Source: Azolla pinnata (lineage: Eukaryota > Streptophyta > Polypodiopsida > Salviniales > Salviniaceae). Taken from it: a stretch of 41,954 nucleotides of DNA. The notes under the pieces were generated by a model. The model saw only the letters and a program-made list of their open reading frames with translations, was not told where the DNA came from and ran no database searches. Shown here piece by piece: positions 1 to 8,838 of this stretch. Within the stretch, counting starts at the first letter, position 1. The number at the start of each line of letters is the position of its first letter. Both the position numbers and the translations under genes were made by a program. Where the stretch lies: the NCBI GenBank assembly GCA_037176905.1, contig JBBBWG010031153.1, forward strand, positions 1 to 41,954, given 5' to 3'.

Positions 1-79
1 ACCCTAAACCCTAAACCCTAAACCCTAAACCCGAAACCCTAAACCCTAAACCCTAAACCCTAAACCCTAAACCCTAATC
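1..79. repeat. Terminal plant-type telomere (CCCTAAA)n
   Basis: About 11 tandem CCCTAAA units with a single variant unit (CCCGAAA near 32-38). The C-rich strand reads 5'->3' from base 1, which is the orientation expected at the left end of a chromosome. The array then passes into CCCTAATCC and unique sequence. The tract is short, so the assembly probably clips the true telomere. Confidence 0.92.
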
Positions 80-329
80 CTTATGTCTTTATGCATGTGC
101 TGCACACATACATGCATGCATGCATGTGAATAAGCACACAGACATGCATGCATGCATGCCGACGTACTGTTCAGCTTCACAGTTCGTCTCTGCCGAAGGA
201 TTCGCGGGCGATGGCGTTTCTGCAGCAATTCGGCTTCAGCCCTTGATGGTGCGAGAGAGCCGGCTGTCCGAGCATGGAGAAAAGAAATGCGCTGGGGAAC
301 GGATGGATTTGTCAAGAAACTGTTAAGCT
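80..329. other. Short subtelomeric spacer / PPR 5' region
   Basis: No gene seen. It contains ATGC tetranucleotide runs (about 112-126 and 142-160) that are self-complementary. An in-frame TAA at 324-326 closes the reading frame immediately before the PPR start at 330, so the first PPR gene cannot extend upstream without splicing. Any promoter must lie within about 250 bases of the telomere. Confidence 0.6.
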
Positions 330-3300
330 ATGGAAATGGGGAGGCGTGATTTCCCTTTGCATCCCAGTAGGGCGGACCTTCTGGCTTCGCTGAAGGCGTG
401 CGCAGACTCCAGGGATGTGAAGCGAGGGCAACGAGTTCATGCCCAGATTGTGCGGATCGGTCTCCTGGAGAGAGATCCTTCCATCGTCGGAACCTCTCTC
501 GTGAACCTCTATGCGAAATGCGGCTTGCTTTCTGCATCCAGGCGCGTTCTTGATGCGCTACCAGGTCGGGATGTGGTCGCTTGGACGGCCATGATAGCCG
601 GATATGTCCAACAAGGACAATCAGAAGAAGCTCTCAAATGCTTTGCGATGATGCAATCAGACGATGGCGTCTCCCCCGATGCCATCACGTTTGTTTACCT
701 GTTGAAAGCCTGTGCTAACCTGAAGGACTCACGCTTGGGGCAAGAAATGCATCTTCACATCAGACAAAGATCTCTTCACTGCGATGCTCGAGTATGCGCT
801 GGATTAGTGGATATGTATGCCCGATGTGGCTTTCTTGGCAAAGCCAAAGAGGTCTTCGATGAGATCCATTCGCAGGATGCTGTGTTGTGGACATCGTTGA
901 TCGAGGGCTGCTTGGAGCATGGACAGTATGAAGAGGCTTTTGCTAGTTTCGTGCGTATGCAACTCGAGGGCATGTCTCTTGATGCTTTCACGCTCGTATG
1001 CGGCATGAGATCTTGTGGCAATGCAGCCGCCATGAAGCAAGGGCAACAAATACATGCTCGAATCGAATGCAAAGTTTGGATCAAAGTAGACCCTTTCATT
1101 GGCAATGCCTTAGTCAGCATGTATGCTAGATGTGGCCAAGCGATGAGCTTGGCTGAGCGAGCCTTCGATTCGCTACCTGTTCGAGATGTAATCTCGTGGA
1201 CCACATTCATAGGAGGGTACGTCGAGCGAAGATGCTTTGAAGCAGCGCTCCAGTGCTTCGAACAAATGCAGCTCGAGGGCATCTCTCCAAACGATGTCAC
1301 ATTCATGTACATTCTGAAGGTTTGTGAGAACACACGAGCCATCGGTAAGGGCAGAAGGGTGCATGCACGGATCAAAATGGAAACTCGGCTCTTCATCGGC
1401 AATGCTCTAGTCGACATGTATGCGAGATCTGGATCAATGACCAGCTGCCATGAAGTGTTCGACAACCTTTGCGTTCGAGATGCCATGTCTTGGACAGGGC
1501 TCGTGGCAGGATACTACGAGCATGGGGATGCCAATGCGGCATGGAACTGCTTCTGCGAAATGCGGCTCGAAGGTGTGGCTCCGAGCACTCACACGATGGT
1601 TTGCATCTTGAGAGTGTGCGGGAGCACGAGAGACGTTGGAAAGGGGCTGGAGATCCATGCACAGATAGAAAAGAGAGGGTGGATCAACAGCGATGTTGCA
1701 GTCGGCGCTGCATTGCTCGACATGTTTACTGAATGTGGTCTGCTTTCTGAAGCCAGCAAGCTATTCGAAACACTTCCTTGTAAAGATGTGGTGTCATGGA
1801 CCACGTTGATTGGCGGATTCATTCGATGCGGGCATGCGAATGAAGCACTCAGATTGTTTGACAAGATGAGGGCTGAGAGTGTTGATCCCGATGGCATCAC
1901 GTTCGTGTATGCCTTGAAAGCTTGTGGCGCCATAAGAGACATAGGAAAGGTGAACGCGATACTGGTCGAGGTCGAGAGAAGAGGGCTCTTTGCAACTGAC
2001 CCCATGATCGGTGCAGTGCTAGTTGAAGTCTGCTTCGAATGTGGTTTTCCGTCAAGAGCCCGAGAAGCGTTTGAAAGGCTGCCGGTTCGGAGTGCGCTGG
2101 TATGGACAGCACTGGTTGCTGGATATGCTGAACATGGACATGGCGACGAAGCATTGAGATCTCTTAAGCAGATGCAAATCCAAGGATTCTCACCCGGCGC
2201 ACTCGCATTGGTGAAGTGTTTGAAAGCTTGCGGCGATGAGGGATCTGTGGAGAAATGCCGACAGCTCCATCTGGAGATCGAACAAAGCGGATGGCTAGGA
2301 GAAGATGATGCCTGTGTTGGAAGGGCAGTAGTTGACATGTATGGGAAACTAGGCTTCCTCACCCAGGCTAAACAAGCCTTGGAGGATATGCCGGTGCAAG
2401 ACGTGGGTCTATGGAATTCTTTGATCTCGAGCTATGCGGAATGCGGGCGCGATGAGGAAGCGCTCGCATGCTTCGAGGAGATGCAAATGAAAGGAATCGC
2501 TCCGGATTCTGCGATATTGACTTATGCCTTGAAAGCAGGTGCAAGCTTGCGGATCCGCAAAGGCCGCGAATTACATGCCCGGGCCCAAAGCATGGATTTG
2601 CCTGAAAGAGACATCTACACCGGAAGCGCCCTGGTGGGTATGTACGCTGGACATGGTATGCTTGCAGAAGCGCAAGCAGTATTCGGCAATGTTCGGATCA
2701 GGAATGTCGTATTATGGACCGTGTGTTTGTGTGGGTACGTTAAGCTAGGACACTGCAAAGAGGCGCTTGAGCTCCTCGAATCGATGAGGTTCGAGGGCCT
2801 TCTTCCGAATGCAGCGACGTACGTCTGTGTTGTTCAGGCTTGCTGTGGTCTGGGAGCCGTGCAGAAGCTCCTCGAATTGCATGGTGAGGTTGAAAGCGTG
2901 GGATGGCTTGTGGATGATGTCGAGCTCGGTAATGCCTTCATCGATGCATATGCCAAGTCTGGTGCGCTTATTGCAGCCCAACGGGTGTTTGACAAGCTCA
3001 GGCTACGCACTGTAGTCTCGTGGAATGCGTTGCTCGGAGGGTATGCCTACAACGGCAGAATGGACGAGTTTTGTGCCAGCTTTAGCAGGATGGTTTTCGA
3101 GCACATCGAGCTGGATGCTGTCACCTTCGTGCTTGCTCTCGGCGTGTGCAACCATCTGCTCAGCTGCGGCGATGAACATGGCACTCTTGTCGAGCATCTG
3201 GCGGAACATTTCGGGGCAGTTCCGAGCCATCGACAGGATAGCGGACGGATCCGTTGTCTCTGCCAGAGAGGCGATATAGATGGAGCGGTGAGGATTCTGG

Positions 3301-3449
3301 AGAGTAGTAGGCCTTGTTTGGACGATACTGTTACGTGGCGTGTTTTGCTGAGGTCTTGTACATACTACGGGAAATTTGACATCGGAGCACATGCGTTCGA
3401 GCAGACGTTGACACGGAAGAGTCCTGGGGATGTCTTACGGCGTGTATAA
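330..3449 (+). CDS. PLS-class pentatricopeptide repeat protein, no DYW domain
   Basis: Intronless 1039-residue protein made almost wholly of P-L-S pentatricopeptide triplets, each about 100 residues. About nine successive L motifs can be counted from their signatures (NLYAKCG, DMYARCG, SMYARCG, DMYARSG, DMFTECG, EVCFECG, DMYGKLG, GMYAGHG, DAYAKSG), each followed by a (R/K)DVVxWT-type S motif. The last 90 residues depart from the repeat; TWRVLLRSC...GKFDIGAHAFEQTL matches the start of an E1 motif, and the protein stops there with no E2 or DYW cytidine deaminase. PLS PPR proteins bind single-stranded organellar RNA, usually to define C-to-U editing sites; this one would need a deaminase partner in trans. 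No clear transit peptide is visible at the N-terminus (MEMGRRDFPLHPSRADLL). The start is the first Met after an in-frame stop two codons upstream. Family call is strong; target RNA and organelle are unknown. Confidence 0.93.
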   Translation: MEMGRRDFPLHPSRADLLASLKACADSRDVKRGQRVHAQIVRIGLLERDPSIVGTSLVNLYAKCGLLSASRRVLDALPGRDVVAWTAMIAGYVQQGQSEEALKCFAMMQSDDGVSPDAITFVYLLKACANLKDSRLGQEMHLHIRQRSLHCDARVCAGLVDMYARCGFLGKAKEVFDEIHSQDAVLWTSLIEGCLEHGQYEEAFASFVRMQLEGMSLDAFTLVCGMRSCGNAAAMKQGQQIHARIECKVWIKVDPFIGNALVSMYARCGQAMSLAERAFDSLPVRDVISWTTFIGGYVERRCFEAALQCFEQMQLEGISPNDVTFMYILKVCENTRAIGKGRRVHARIKMETRLFIGNALVDMYARSGSMTSCHEVFDNLCVRDAMSWTGLVAGYYEHGDANAAWNCFCEMRLEGVAPSTHTMVCILRVCGSTRDVGKGLEIHAQIEKRGWINSDVAVGAALLDMFTECGLLSEASKLFETLPCKDVVSWTTLIGGFIRCGHANEALRLFDKMRAESVDPDGITFVYALKACGAIRDIGKVNAILVEVERRGLFATDPMIGAVLVEVCFECGFPSRAREAFERLPVRSALVWTALVAGYAEHGHGDEALRSLKQMQIQGFSPGALALVKCLKACGDEGSVEKCRQLHLEIEQSGWLGEDDACVGRAVVDMYGKLGFLTQAKQALEDMPVQDVGLWNSLISSYAECGRDEEALACFEEMQMKGIAPDSAILTYALKAGASLRIRKGRELHARAQSMDLPERDIYTGSALVGMYAGHGMLAEAQAVFGNVRIRNVVLWTVCLCGYVKLGHCKEALELLESMRFEGLLPNAATYVCVVQACCGLGAVQKLLELHGEVESVGWLVDDVELGNAFIDAYAKSGALIAAQRVFDKLRLRTVVSWNALLGGYAYNGRMDEFCASFSRMVFEHIELDAVTFVLALGVCNHLLSCGDEHGTLVEHLAEHFGAVPSHRQDSGRIRCLCQRGDIDGAVRILESSRPCLDDTVTWRVLLRSCTYYGKFDIGAHAFEQTLTRKSPGDVLRRV

Positions 3450-4173
3450 CCAAATTGTCGATGTCTCGTTTCGACACCTTACACGGCACAAGAAAGAAGG
3501 GTTTCCGGATTTACGCTGCAGATTGTAACTAAGGTCTTTGGACTAAGGCAGTTCGAAGATGCGTGGTCGAGCCCATCTTAACGCTGATGTTCAGAACGAC
3601 AACTTCTTCTTTCGGTTCTTCCTTTCGGCGATGGGGTCGTGGGTTCGAATCCAACTTTTGGCTTTTGATTTGTTCATGCTATTTGATGCTAGAGAGCCCT
3701 GATGTTGTGAAGATCAACACAGGGAAGAGGAAGAAATAGGAAAGAAGAAGAAAGAGTCTCTACCTCAGCATGAAGCTTCTTCTGTGGGGGAGAGAAGATT
3801 AAAACAGACAAGAAGAAGAAGAAGAAGAAGAAGGAGAACAAGAAGACTCTACTTGAGCATGGTTCTTGTGAAGCATCCATCCCTTGGAAGCAAATGAGGA
3901 GGAAGAGGCGGACAAAGAAGAAGCAGGAGAAGAAGAAGAAGCAATGACAGAAAGAGAGAAGGAAAGAAGCACAAGAGAGATGATCGCTCTCTGTAGAAAG
4001 AGCAGGGAAAGAAAGAACAGTGTTTTTGCAGTTCAAGAAGAAGAAGAAGAAGAAGAAGAAGAAGAAGAGACAGGGAGCTGGCCTGAAACCCTTGCAAAAT
4101 GGAAGGCAATGGAACCACAGGGCCCAATGAAGAAACCATGGAAACCTAGCTCAGAATAGGCACTGCCTATGGC
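3450..4173. other. PPR intergenic region, purine-rich GAA microsatellites
   Basis: No gene supported. From about 3715 the plus strand is almost all purine, with GAA runs near 3810-3833 and 4035-4070 and imperfect GAA/GGA between. GGTTCGAATCC at about 3643-3653 matches a tRNA B-box, but no matching A-box or acceptor stem is visible. An in-frame TAG at 4147 precedes the start of the second PPR gene. Confidence 0.6.
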
Positions 4174-7104
4174 ATGGAGCCCTCGGGCTCGGCTATGGAC
4201 CCTTCCAGATCGAGATCGATCACGAGTTTCGCTCGATCGATGCAGCAAATCCGGAAGGACAGAGACCGCTCCAGGGCTCGGAAGATGCATGTTTCCTTGT
4301 ACGAATGCGGGCTGGACTCTCACCCATCGCTCGGCAATTACCTCGTATCTCTATTGGTAGATGTCGGGTGCATGATCGAGGCCCAGCAAGTCTTCGACAG
4401 GATTCCGTTCCAGAACAGATGGTCTTGTTCTTCGCTCATGTCGGGGTATGTGAAGCAAGGGAATCCCACTTTGGCACTGATCCTTTCCGACAAGGTGCAA
4501 GGCGATGATGATGATGATGCCGATCTGCTGCGGAAGGCTTTGCCGCTGTTGAAGGCTTGTGCAAAGCTCAAAGATGTGGATCGAGGCATCGGAGTGCATG
4601 CCAGGGTTGCGAGACTCGGGCTCCTTCGCAAGGATCTGTTCATCGGGAGTGCTCTGGTCGACATGTATGCGCAAGCTGGGCTGCTCCGGAGAGCTTATGA
4701 AGCATTCGAAAGCCTCGTGGAGAAGGATGTGGTTTCGTGGACATCGATGGTGATGGGATATGCTGAACATGGATCCGGCGAGGAAGCCCTCGAATGCTTC
4801 GAGCGAATGCAGCTCGAGGGCGTATCGCCAGATTTGGTCACCTTCACCTGTTGCTTGAAAGCTTGCGGCAGCATTCAAGACGCAAGGAAGGGAGGAGATT
4901 TGCATGCACGGATCGTGAAGGAAATCGGGCTCTCGGAACAAGATCTCGTGGTCGGAACTGCGTTGGTGGACATGTATGCGAAAGCGGGTTCTTTGCGCAA
5001 AGCCCATCAGCTCTTCGACGAGCTTGCGGTGAGAGATGTGGTGGCATGGAATGCTCTGATCGGAGGCTATGCCGAGCACGGGAAGGGCGAGGAGGCACTG
5101 GATTGCTTCGAAGCAATGCAGATGACCGAGGGCTTGCCTCCCGACGCTGTCACGTTTGCTTGCGGTTTGAAGGCATGCGGTCTTGCGAAAGCCATCGAGC
5201 TAGGCTATGGAATGCATGGCGAAATCGAGAGGAAAGGGCTGTTGTTGTTGTCGTCGCCGAGAGAGGGAGAAGGGAATGCGATGGGAAACGCATTGCTCGA
5301 CATGTACGCGAAATGTGGTTGCTTGGACATGGCACGCCGAGTGTTCGAAATGCTTCCAATCCGTGATGTTATCGCATGGACCTCGCTCATCGCAGGTTAC
5401 GCAGAGTATGGCAATGCCCACAAAGAAGAAGAAGAAGAAGGAGAAGAAGGAGAAGAAGGAGAAGAAGAAGAAGAAGAAGAAGAAGAAGAAGCCCTGGTAT
5501 GGTTTGAGAGGATGCAAAGCGCAGGTGTACCCCTGAACGCAGCGACCTACGTTTCCGTCTTGAAAGCTTGCGGAAATGCACAAGCTTCAGAAAGAGGCCG
5601 CGAACTGCATGGCGAGATCGAGAGGAAGGGGCTCTTGGAATCCGATGCGATCGTCGGCAACGCGTTGATCGACATGTACGCCAAGTGCGGATTGCTGGGT
5701 ATGGCGCAGGAAGCTTTCGACAAGCTCCAGGTTCGAGACGTGGTTTCGTGGAGCACGCTGATCAGCGCGTATGCCGAACACGGGCACGATCGCGAGGCGC
5801 TAGAGCGCTACCGCCAGATGCAGTCGGACGGGGTCGCTCCGAACGCGGTCACGTTCGTGGGCTGTTTGAAGGCGTGCGGAAGCCTGGGAGCGGCCGCCGG
5901 GGGCCAGGAAATCCACGCCGAGATCGAGCGCAGAGGGCTCCTCCGCGAATCGAATCTCGCGGCGCTGGGGAACGCGCTCATGGACATGTATGCCAAGTGT
6001 GGCGCGCTTGCGCTGGCGGAGCAGGTGTTCAGGAGCCTGGGCAACAGGGACGTGGTCTCGTGGACGACGCTCGTCTCCGCGTACGCCGATCACGGCCACG
6101 GCACGCGAGCCGTGGGGTGTCTGGAACAGATGCAGAGGGAGGGCATCCGCCCGAACGCGGCCACCTACGTCTGCGCCCTGAAAGCCTGTGCCAGCTTCTA
6201 CGCTAGCATCTCTGCCAGCATCTGGGCGACGGAGAAGGTGGCGGAAATGCACGCGCAGATCCGCAGGGACGGCCTGCTGGAGAACGAGCCCGTTCTCGGC
6301 AATGCGCTGATCGACGCGTACTTCAAGCTCGGGAGCCTGGCGAGGGCGCAGGCCGTGTTCGACAAGCTGAGGTCCCGGGACGTGGTCTCGTGGACGTCGC
6401 TCGTGGCAGGGTACGCAGAGCACGGGCGCGGCGACGAAGCTCTGCAGCGGCTGGAGCAGATGAAAGGCGATGGTGTCCTCCCCAACGCCGTCACGTTCGC
6501 GTGCGCCCTGAAAGCCTGCTGCGACACGGGGGCCGCCGAGAAGGGCCGGGAGCTGCATGGCGAGATCGAGAGGAGAGGCTGGTTGCTTGCCGACGGCATC
6601 GTCGGGAACGCGCTGGTGGACATGTATGGTCGCTGCGGGTCGCTGGCGATGGCGCAGCAGGTGTTCGACGAGCTCCCGCGCAGAGACGTGGCTGCCTGCA
6701 ACTCGCTCATCGCGGGCTACGCGCAAGCCGGCGAATCGGAGGCCGCTCTGCACGTCTTCGAGAGCAGGATGCCGCGGGAGCAGATTGCGCCCGATTCCGT
6801 CACGTTCGTCGTCGTCCTCAACGCGTGCAGCCGGGCTGGCCTGTCAGGCCGGTGCCAAACCTACTTCAGCTCCATGTCCAGGGACTTTGGAATCGCGCCG
6901 TCGCTCGAGCACCACGCCGGGCTCGTAGATCTGCTCTGCCGCGCCGGCCGCCTCGACGCCGCTGTCTCGCTCGTCCGCAAGATGCCGTTCTCGCCGAATC
7001 TGGTCGTCTGGAACACCGTGCTCGGCGCTTGCAGATACAGCGGGAATGTGGAGCTCGGAACGCGAGCGTTCGAATGCTCGCTTCGGAAGCTGCTGCAGGC
7101 TTGA
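4174..7104 (+). CDS. PLS-class pentatricopeptide repeat protein with poly-Glu insertion
   Basis: Intronless 976-residue PLS-type PPR protein with about eight L motifs (DMYAQAG, DMYAKAG, DMYAKCG several times, DAYFKLG, DMYGRCG) alternating with DVVSWTSLI-type S motifs and VTFACxLKAC-type P motifs. The N-terminus is rich in Ser and Arg (RSRSITSFARS...) and could be an organellar presequence. The C-terminus has LVDLLCRAGRLDAA followed by VVWNTVLGACRYSGNVELG, a recognisable E1 motif, and ends about 15 residues later without E2 or DYW. Residues 418-439 are an unbroken Glu/Gly tract encoded by GAA/GGA triplets, inserted in one PPR motif where sibling motifs have only E-E. GC content rises through the second half, with GC-ending codons dominating after about 5700. 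It lies 725 bp downstream of another PPR gene on the same strand but is not a close copy. Expected role: organellar RNA recognition. Confidence 0.93.
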   Translation: MEPSGSAMDPSRSRSITSFARSMQQIRKDRDRSRARKMHVSLYECGLDSHPSLGNYLVSLLVDVGCMIEAQQVFDRIPFQNRWSCSSLMSGYVKQGNPTLALILSDKVQGDDDDDADLLRKALPLLKACAKLKDVDRGIGVHARVARLGLLRKDLFIGSALVDMYAQAGLLRRAYEAFESLVEKDVVSWTSMVMGYAEHGSGEEALECFERMQLEGVSPDLVTFTCCLKACGSIQDARKGGDLHARIVKEIGLSEQDLVVGTALVDMYAKAGSLRKAHQLFDELAVRDVVAWNALIGGYAEHGKGEEALDCFEAMQMTEGLPPDAVTFACGLKACGLAKAIELGYGMHGEIERKGLLLLSSPREGEGNAMGNALLDMYAKCGCLDMARRVFEMLPIRDVIAWTSLIAGYAEYGNAHKEEEEEGEEGEEGEEEEEEEEEEALVWFERMQSAGVPLNAATYVSVLKACGNAQASERGRELHGEIERKGLLESDAIVGNALIDMYAKCGLLGMAQEAFDKLQVRDVVSWSTLISAYAEHGHDREALERYRQMQSDGVAPNAVTFVGCLKACGSLGAAAGGQEIHAEIERRGLLRESNLAALGNALMDMYAKCGALALAEQVFRSLGNRDVVSWTTLVSAYADHGHGTRAVGCLEQMQREGIRPNAATYVCALKACASFYASISASIWATEKVAEMHAQIRRDGLLENEPVLGNALIDAYFKLGSLARAQAVFDKLRSRDVVSWTSLVAGYAEHGRGDEALQRLEQMKGDGVLPNAVTFACALKACCDTGAAEKGRELHGEIERRGWLLADGIVGNALVDMYGRCGSLAMAQQVFDELPRRDVAACNSLIAGYAQAGESEAALHVFESRMPREQIAPDSVTFVVVLNACSRAGLSGRCQTYFSSMSRDFGIAPSLEHHAGLVDLLCRAGRLDAAVSLVRKMPFSPNLVVWNTVLGACRYSGNVELGTRAFECSLRKLLQA
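5425..5490 (+). repeat. (GAA)n triplet expansion inside a PPR gene
   Basis: 22 in-frame codons, all GAA except three GGA, encode residues 418-439. They fall between helix A (SLIAGYAEYG) and helix B (ALVWFERMQ) of one repeat. Other motifs in the same protein read GEEAL at this point, so about 20 residues are extra. The tract keeps frame, so the gene stays open. Confidence 0.9.
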
Positions 7105-7380
7105 TCGGGGTTTATGGAAGCGCCTGCTGCCTCGTCAGATTGGATCTCGAGGTCGTGGAAGTTCCCGAAGCGTTTTGCTGGACCTGGCTTTGGTGCAGCG
7201 GTAGCTTCATCGTGGCTGACTGAGGTTATGGAAGCGTATCTTTTGAGAGGTCATGGAGGTGCCTGTAGCTTCATCGGACTAGATTGATCGAGGTCATGGA
7301 AGTACCTGAAGCTTCAGTTACAGCAGAGGTCATGGAAGTACCCCTGGCAGTACTGGAAGGAGAGGAAGAACAGTTTGTGC
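7105..7380 (+). repeat. Degenerate 3'-flanking repeat, GGTCATGGAAG units
   Basis: After the second PPR stop codon, about six diverged units begin with GGT(C/T)(A/G)TGGA(A/G)G and many carry an AGCTTCATC-like segment. Spacing is irregular, about 25-75 bp. Probably the PPR 3'UTR and beyond; no gene seen. Confidence 0.5.
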
Positions 7381-7454
7381 TCGAAAAAGAAAGTTGGCGA
7401 CGAATGTCTGATCTGTGCTCTGATTGTTATGTCGTGAGCATCAAAAGATATCCC

Positions 7455-7630
7455 TCTCTGTAAACCCTAAAACCCTACTAACCGCCAACGTGAACAGATG
7501 AATTCCCGAAACCAACCCTAAAACAAATGAATTCCGAAATCAACCCTAAACGAGATGAAGCTTGAAATCAACCCTAAATCAAGCCTAAAAGAGATGAATT
7601 TTCCTAAAAGAGACCTTTAAACCCTTAATC
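7455..7630. repeat. Diverged AACCCTAAA-containing tandem units
   Basis: About four short units share the pattern GATGAATTCCGAAATCAACCC followed by TAAA. Each holds one telomere-like AACCCTAAA. They look like single telomeric repeats spaced by a common 20-30 bp linker. Confidence 0.55.
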
Positions 7631-7689
7631 CTTGCCCTTAAATAAATAAATCCGTAAATAAATATCCATTTCATTCGTTCATGGTTTTA

Positions 7690-8250
7690 CTTGAATATTT
7701 TGAAAATTTCCCCTATTAATAAAACTAAAACTAAAAGTATATCGAAACTAAAATTAAAATTAAAAGTAAAATAAAATAAAATAAGAACTAAAATTAAAAT
7801 TAAAATTAAAATTAAAAGTAAAATTAAAATTAAAATTAAAATTAATTTTGAAGTAAAATTAAAACTAAAACTAAAACTAAAACTAAAATTAAAACTAAAC
7901 CTAAAACTAAAACTAAAATTAAAACTAAAACTGAAAGTAAAAATAAAACTAAAATTAAAACTAAAATTAAAATTAAAATTAGAACTAAAATTAAAATTAA
8001 AACTAAAATTAAAACTAAAACTAAAATTGAAATTGAAATTAAAATTAGAACTAAAATTAAAATTAGAACTAAGATTAAAACTAAAACCAAAATTAAAACT
8101 AAACTTAAAACTACAGTTAAAATTACAATTAAAACTAAAACTAAAACTAGAACTACAATTAAAATTAAAATTAAAACTAAAACTGAAACTAAGATTAAAA
8201 TGAAAATTAAAATGAAAATTAAAATGAAAATTAAAACTAAAATTAAAATG
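7690..8250. repeat. AT-rich 6-bp array of AAAACT / AAAATT
   Basis: More than 500 bp of hexamers, mostly AAAACT and AAAATT, with scattered AAAGTA, AAACCT and AAATGA variants. On the minus strand it reads as a long stop-free hydrophobic (Leu/Ile/Val) frame; that is an artefact of the 6-bp period, not a gene. It ends about 50 bp before a CCCTAA array of the same period. Confidence 0.85.
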
Positions 8251-8300
8251 GTTCTAGCTGACGACCTTTCCCTTCGAACCATCGCGGCATGCCTGTCAAA

Positions 8301-8354
8301 ACCCTAACCCTAACCCTAACCCTAACCCTAACCCTAACCCTAACCCTAACCCTA
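8301..8354. repeat. Interstitial (CCCTAA)n hexamer block
   Basis: About nine perfect CCCTAA units. This is the 6-bp TTAGGG-type motif, unlike the 7-bp TTTAGGG type at the chromosome end. Confidence 0.9.
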
Positions 8355-8560
8355 GAGAGGTTCCTCCGATCCGCTCCACGTTCCCCAGGATACCGCCGAT
8401 GAACATCTCCTCGCGCCCCCCGACGACCTTCTCCAGCAATGACAGGGATTCCGCGGTGTGACTATCCCGCCGACAATGCCCTGCGCCTGATGAAGAGGAT
8501 TTCCGTCTCGCTTCTCTGCCCGACTCCTCGCAATGGTAAGCCTGCAAGATTTTGATGATG
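8355..8560 (-). other. GC-rich coding-like segment, unrecognised
   Basis: Between the CCCTAA block and the next gene the base composition is GC-rich. The minus strand has an open frame reading ...SLLEKVVGGREEMFIGG... that is not low-complexity. It runs straight into the hexamer array at its C-terminal side, so a complete gene is unlikely. I do not recognise it; it could be a gene remnant or a chance frame. Confidence 0.2.
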
Positions 8561-8721
8561 ACGCAAAAAGATGAAATTCCGCGAGGCTTTTATAGCTAGG
8601 ATCGGATATCCCACCCGAGGATCAGCAGTAGAAGAAGAGGAAGCCGTGGAGATGTAGCTGCAATGCAAATGGAAAGAAGAAAACGTCGAATGGCGCAGTC
8701 GTGTGTTTGAACGTTGTTCAA

Positions 8722-8838
8722 ATGGCTAGCAAAGCCGTCGTAATTTTAAACATACTTCAGTCAGCAGGATTTACGCTAGAAGAGATTCCTGTAGGCGAAC
8801 AAAACAGGATGAAATATCTGCTTGAATTGTTGAGAAGA
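8722..8838 (+). CDS. Possible first coding exon of the cyclic-nucleotide-binding protein
   Basis: ATG at 8722 opens a frame reading MASKAVVILNILQSAG, then ...NRMKYLLELLRR. This resembles the N-terminus I expect for this gene family, immediately before the QERTFKELYMLE segment encoded at 10173. I cannot find a convincing GT donor in the right phase at its 3' end, so either a small exon lies between, the donor is non-canonical, or the exon is decayed. Treated separately from the main gene for that reason. Confidence 0.35.

Noticed and set aside
3590..3660. Possible tRNA at GGTTCGAATCC
   Set aside because: Only the B-box is good; one mismatch in the T-stem, and no A-box, anticodon arm or acceptor stem can be drawn.
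3689..4159. Open frames with Phe/Leu-rich or Glu-rich runs between the PPR genes
   Set aside because: Translations of GAA/TTC triplets on both strands; no conserved segment.
7842..8282. Long minus-strand open frame of Leu/Ile/Val repeats
   Set aside because: Direct translation of the 6-bp AAAACT/AAAATT array; no stops occur because of the period, and the composition is not that of a real membrane protein.
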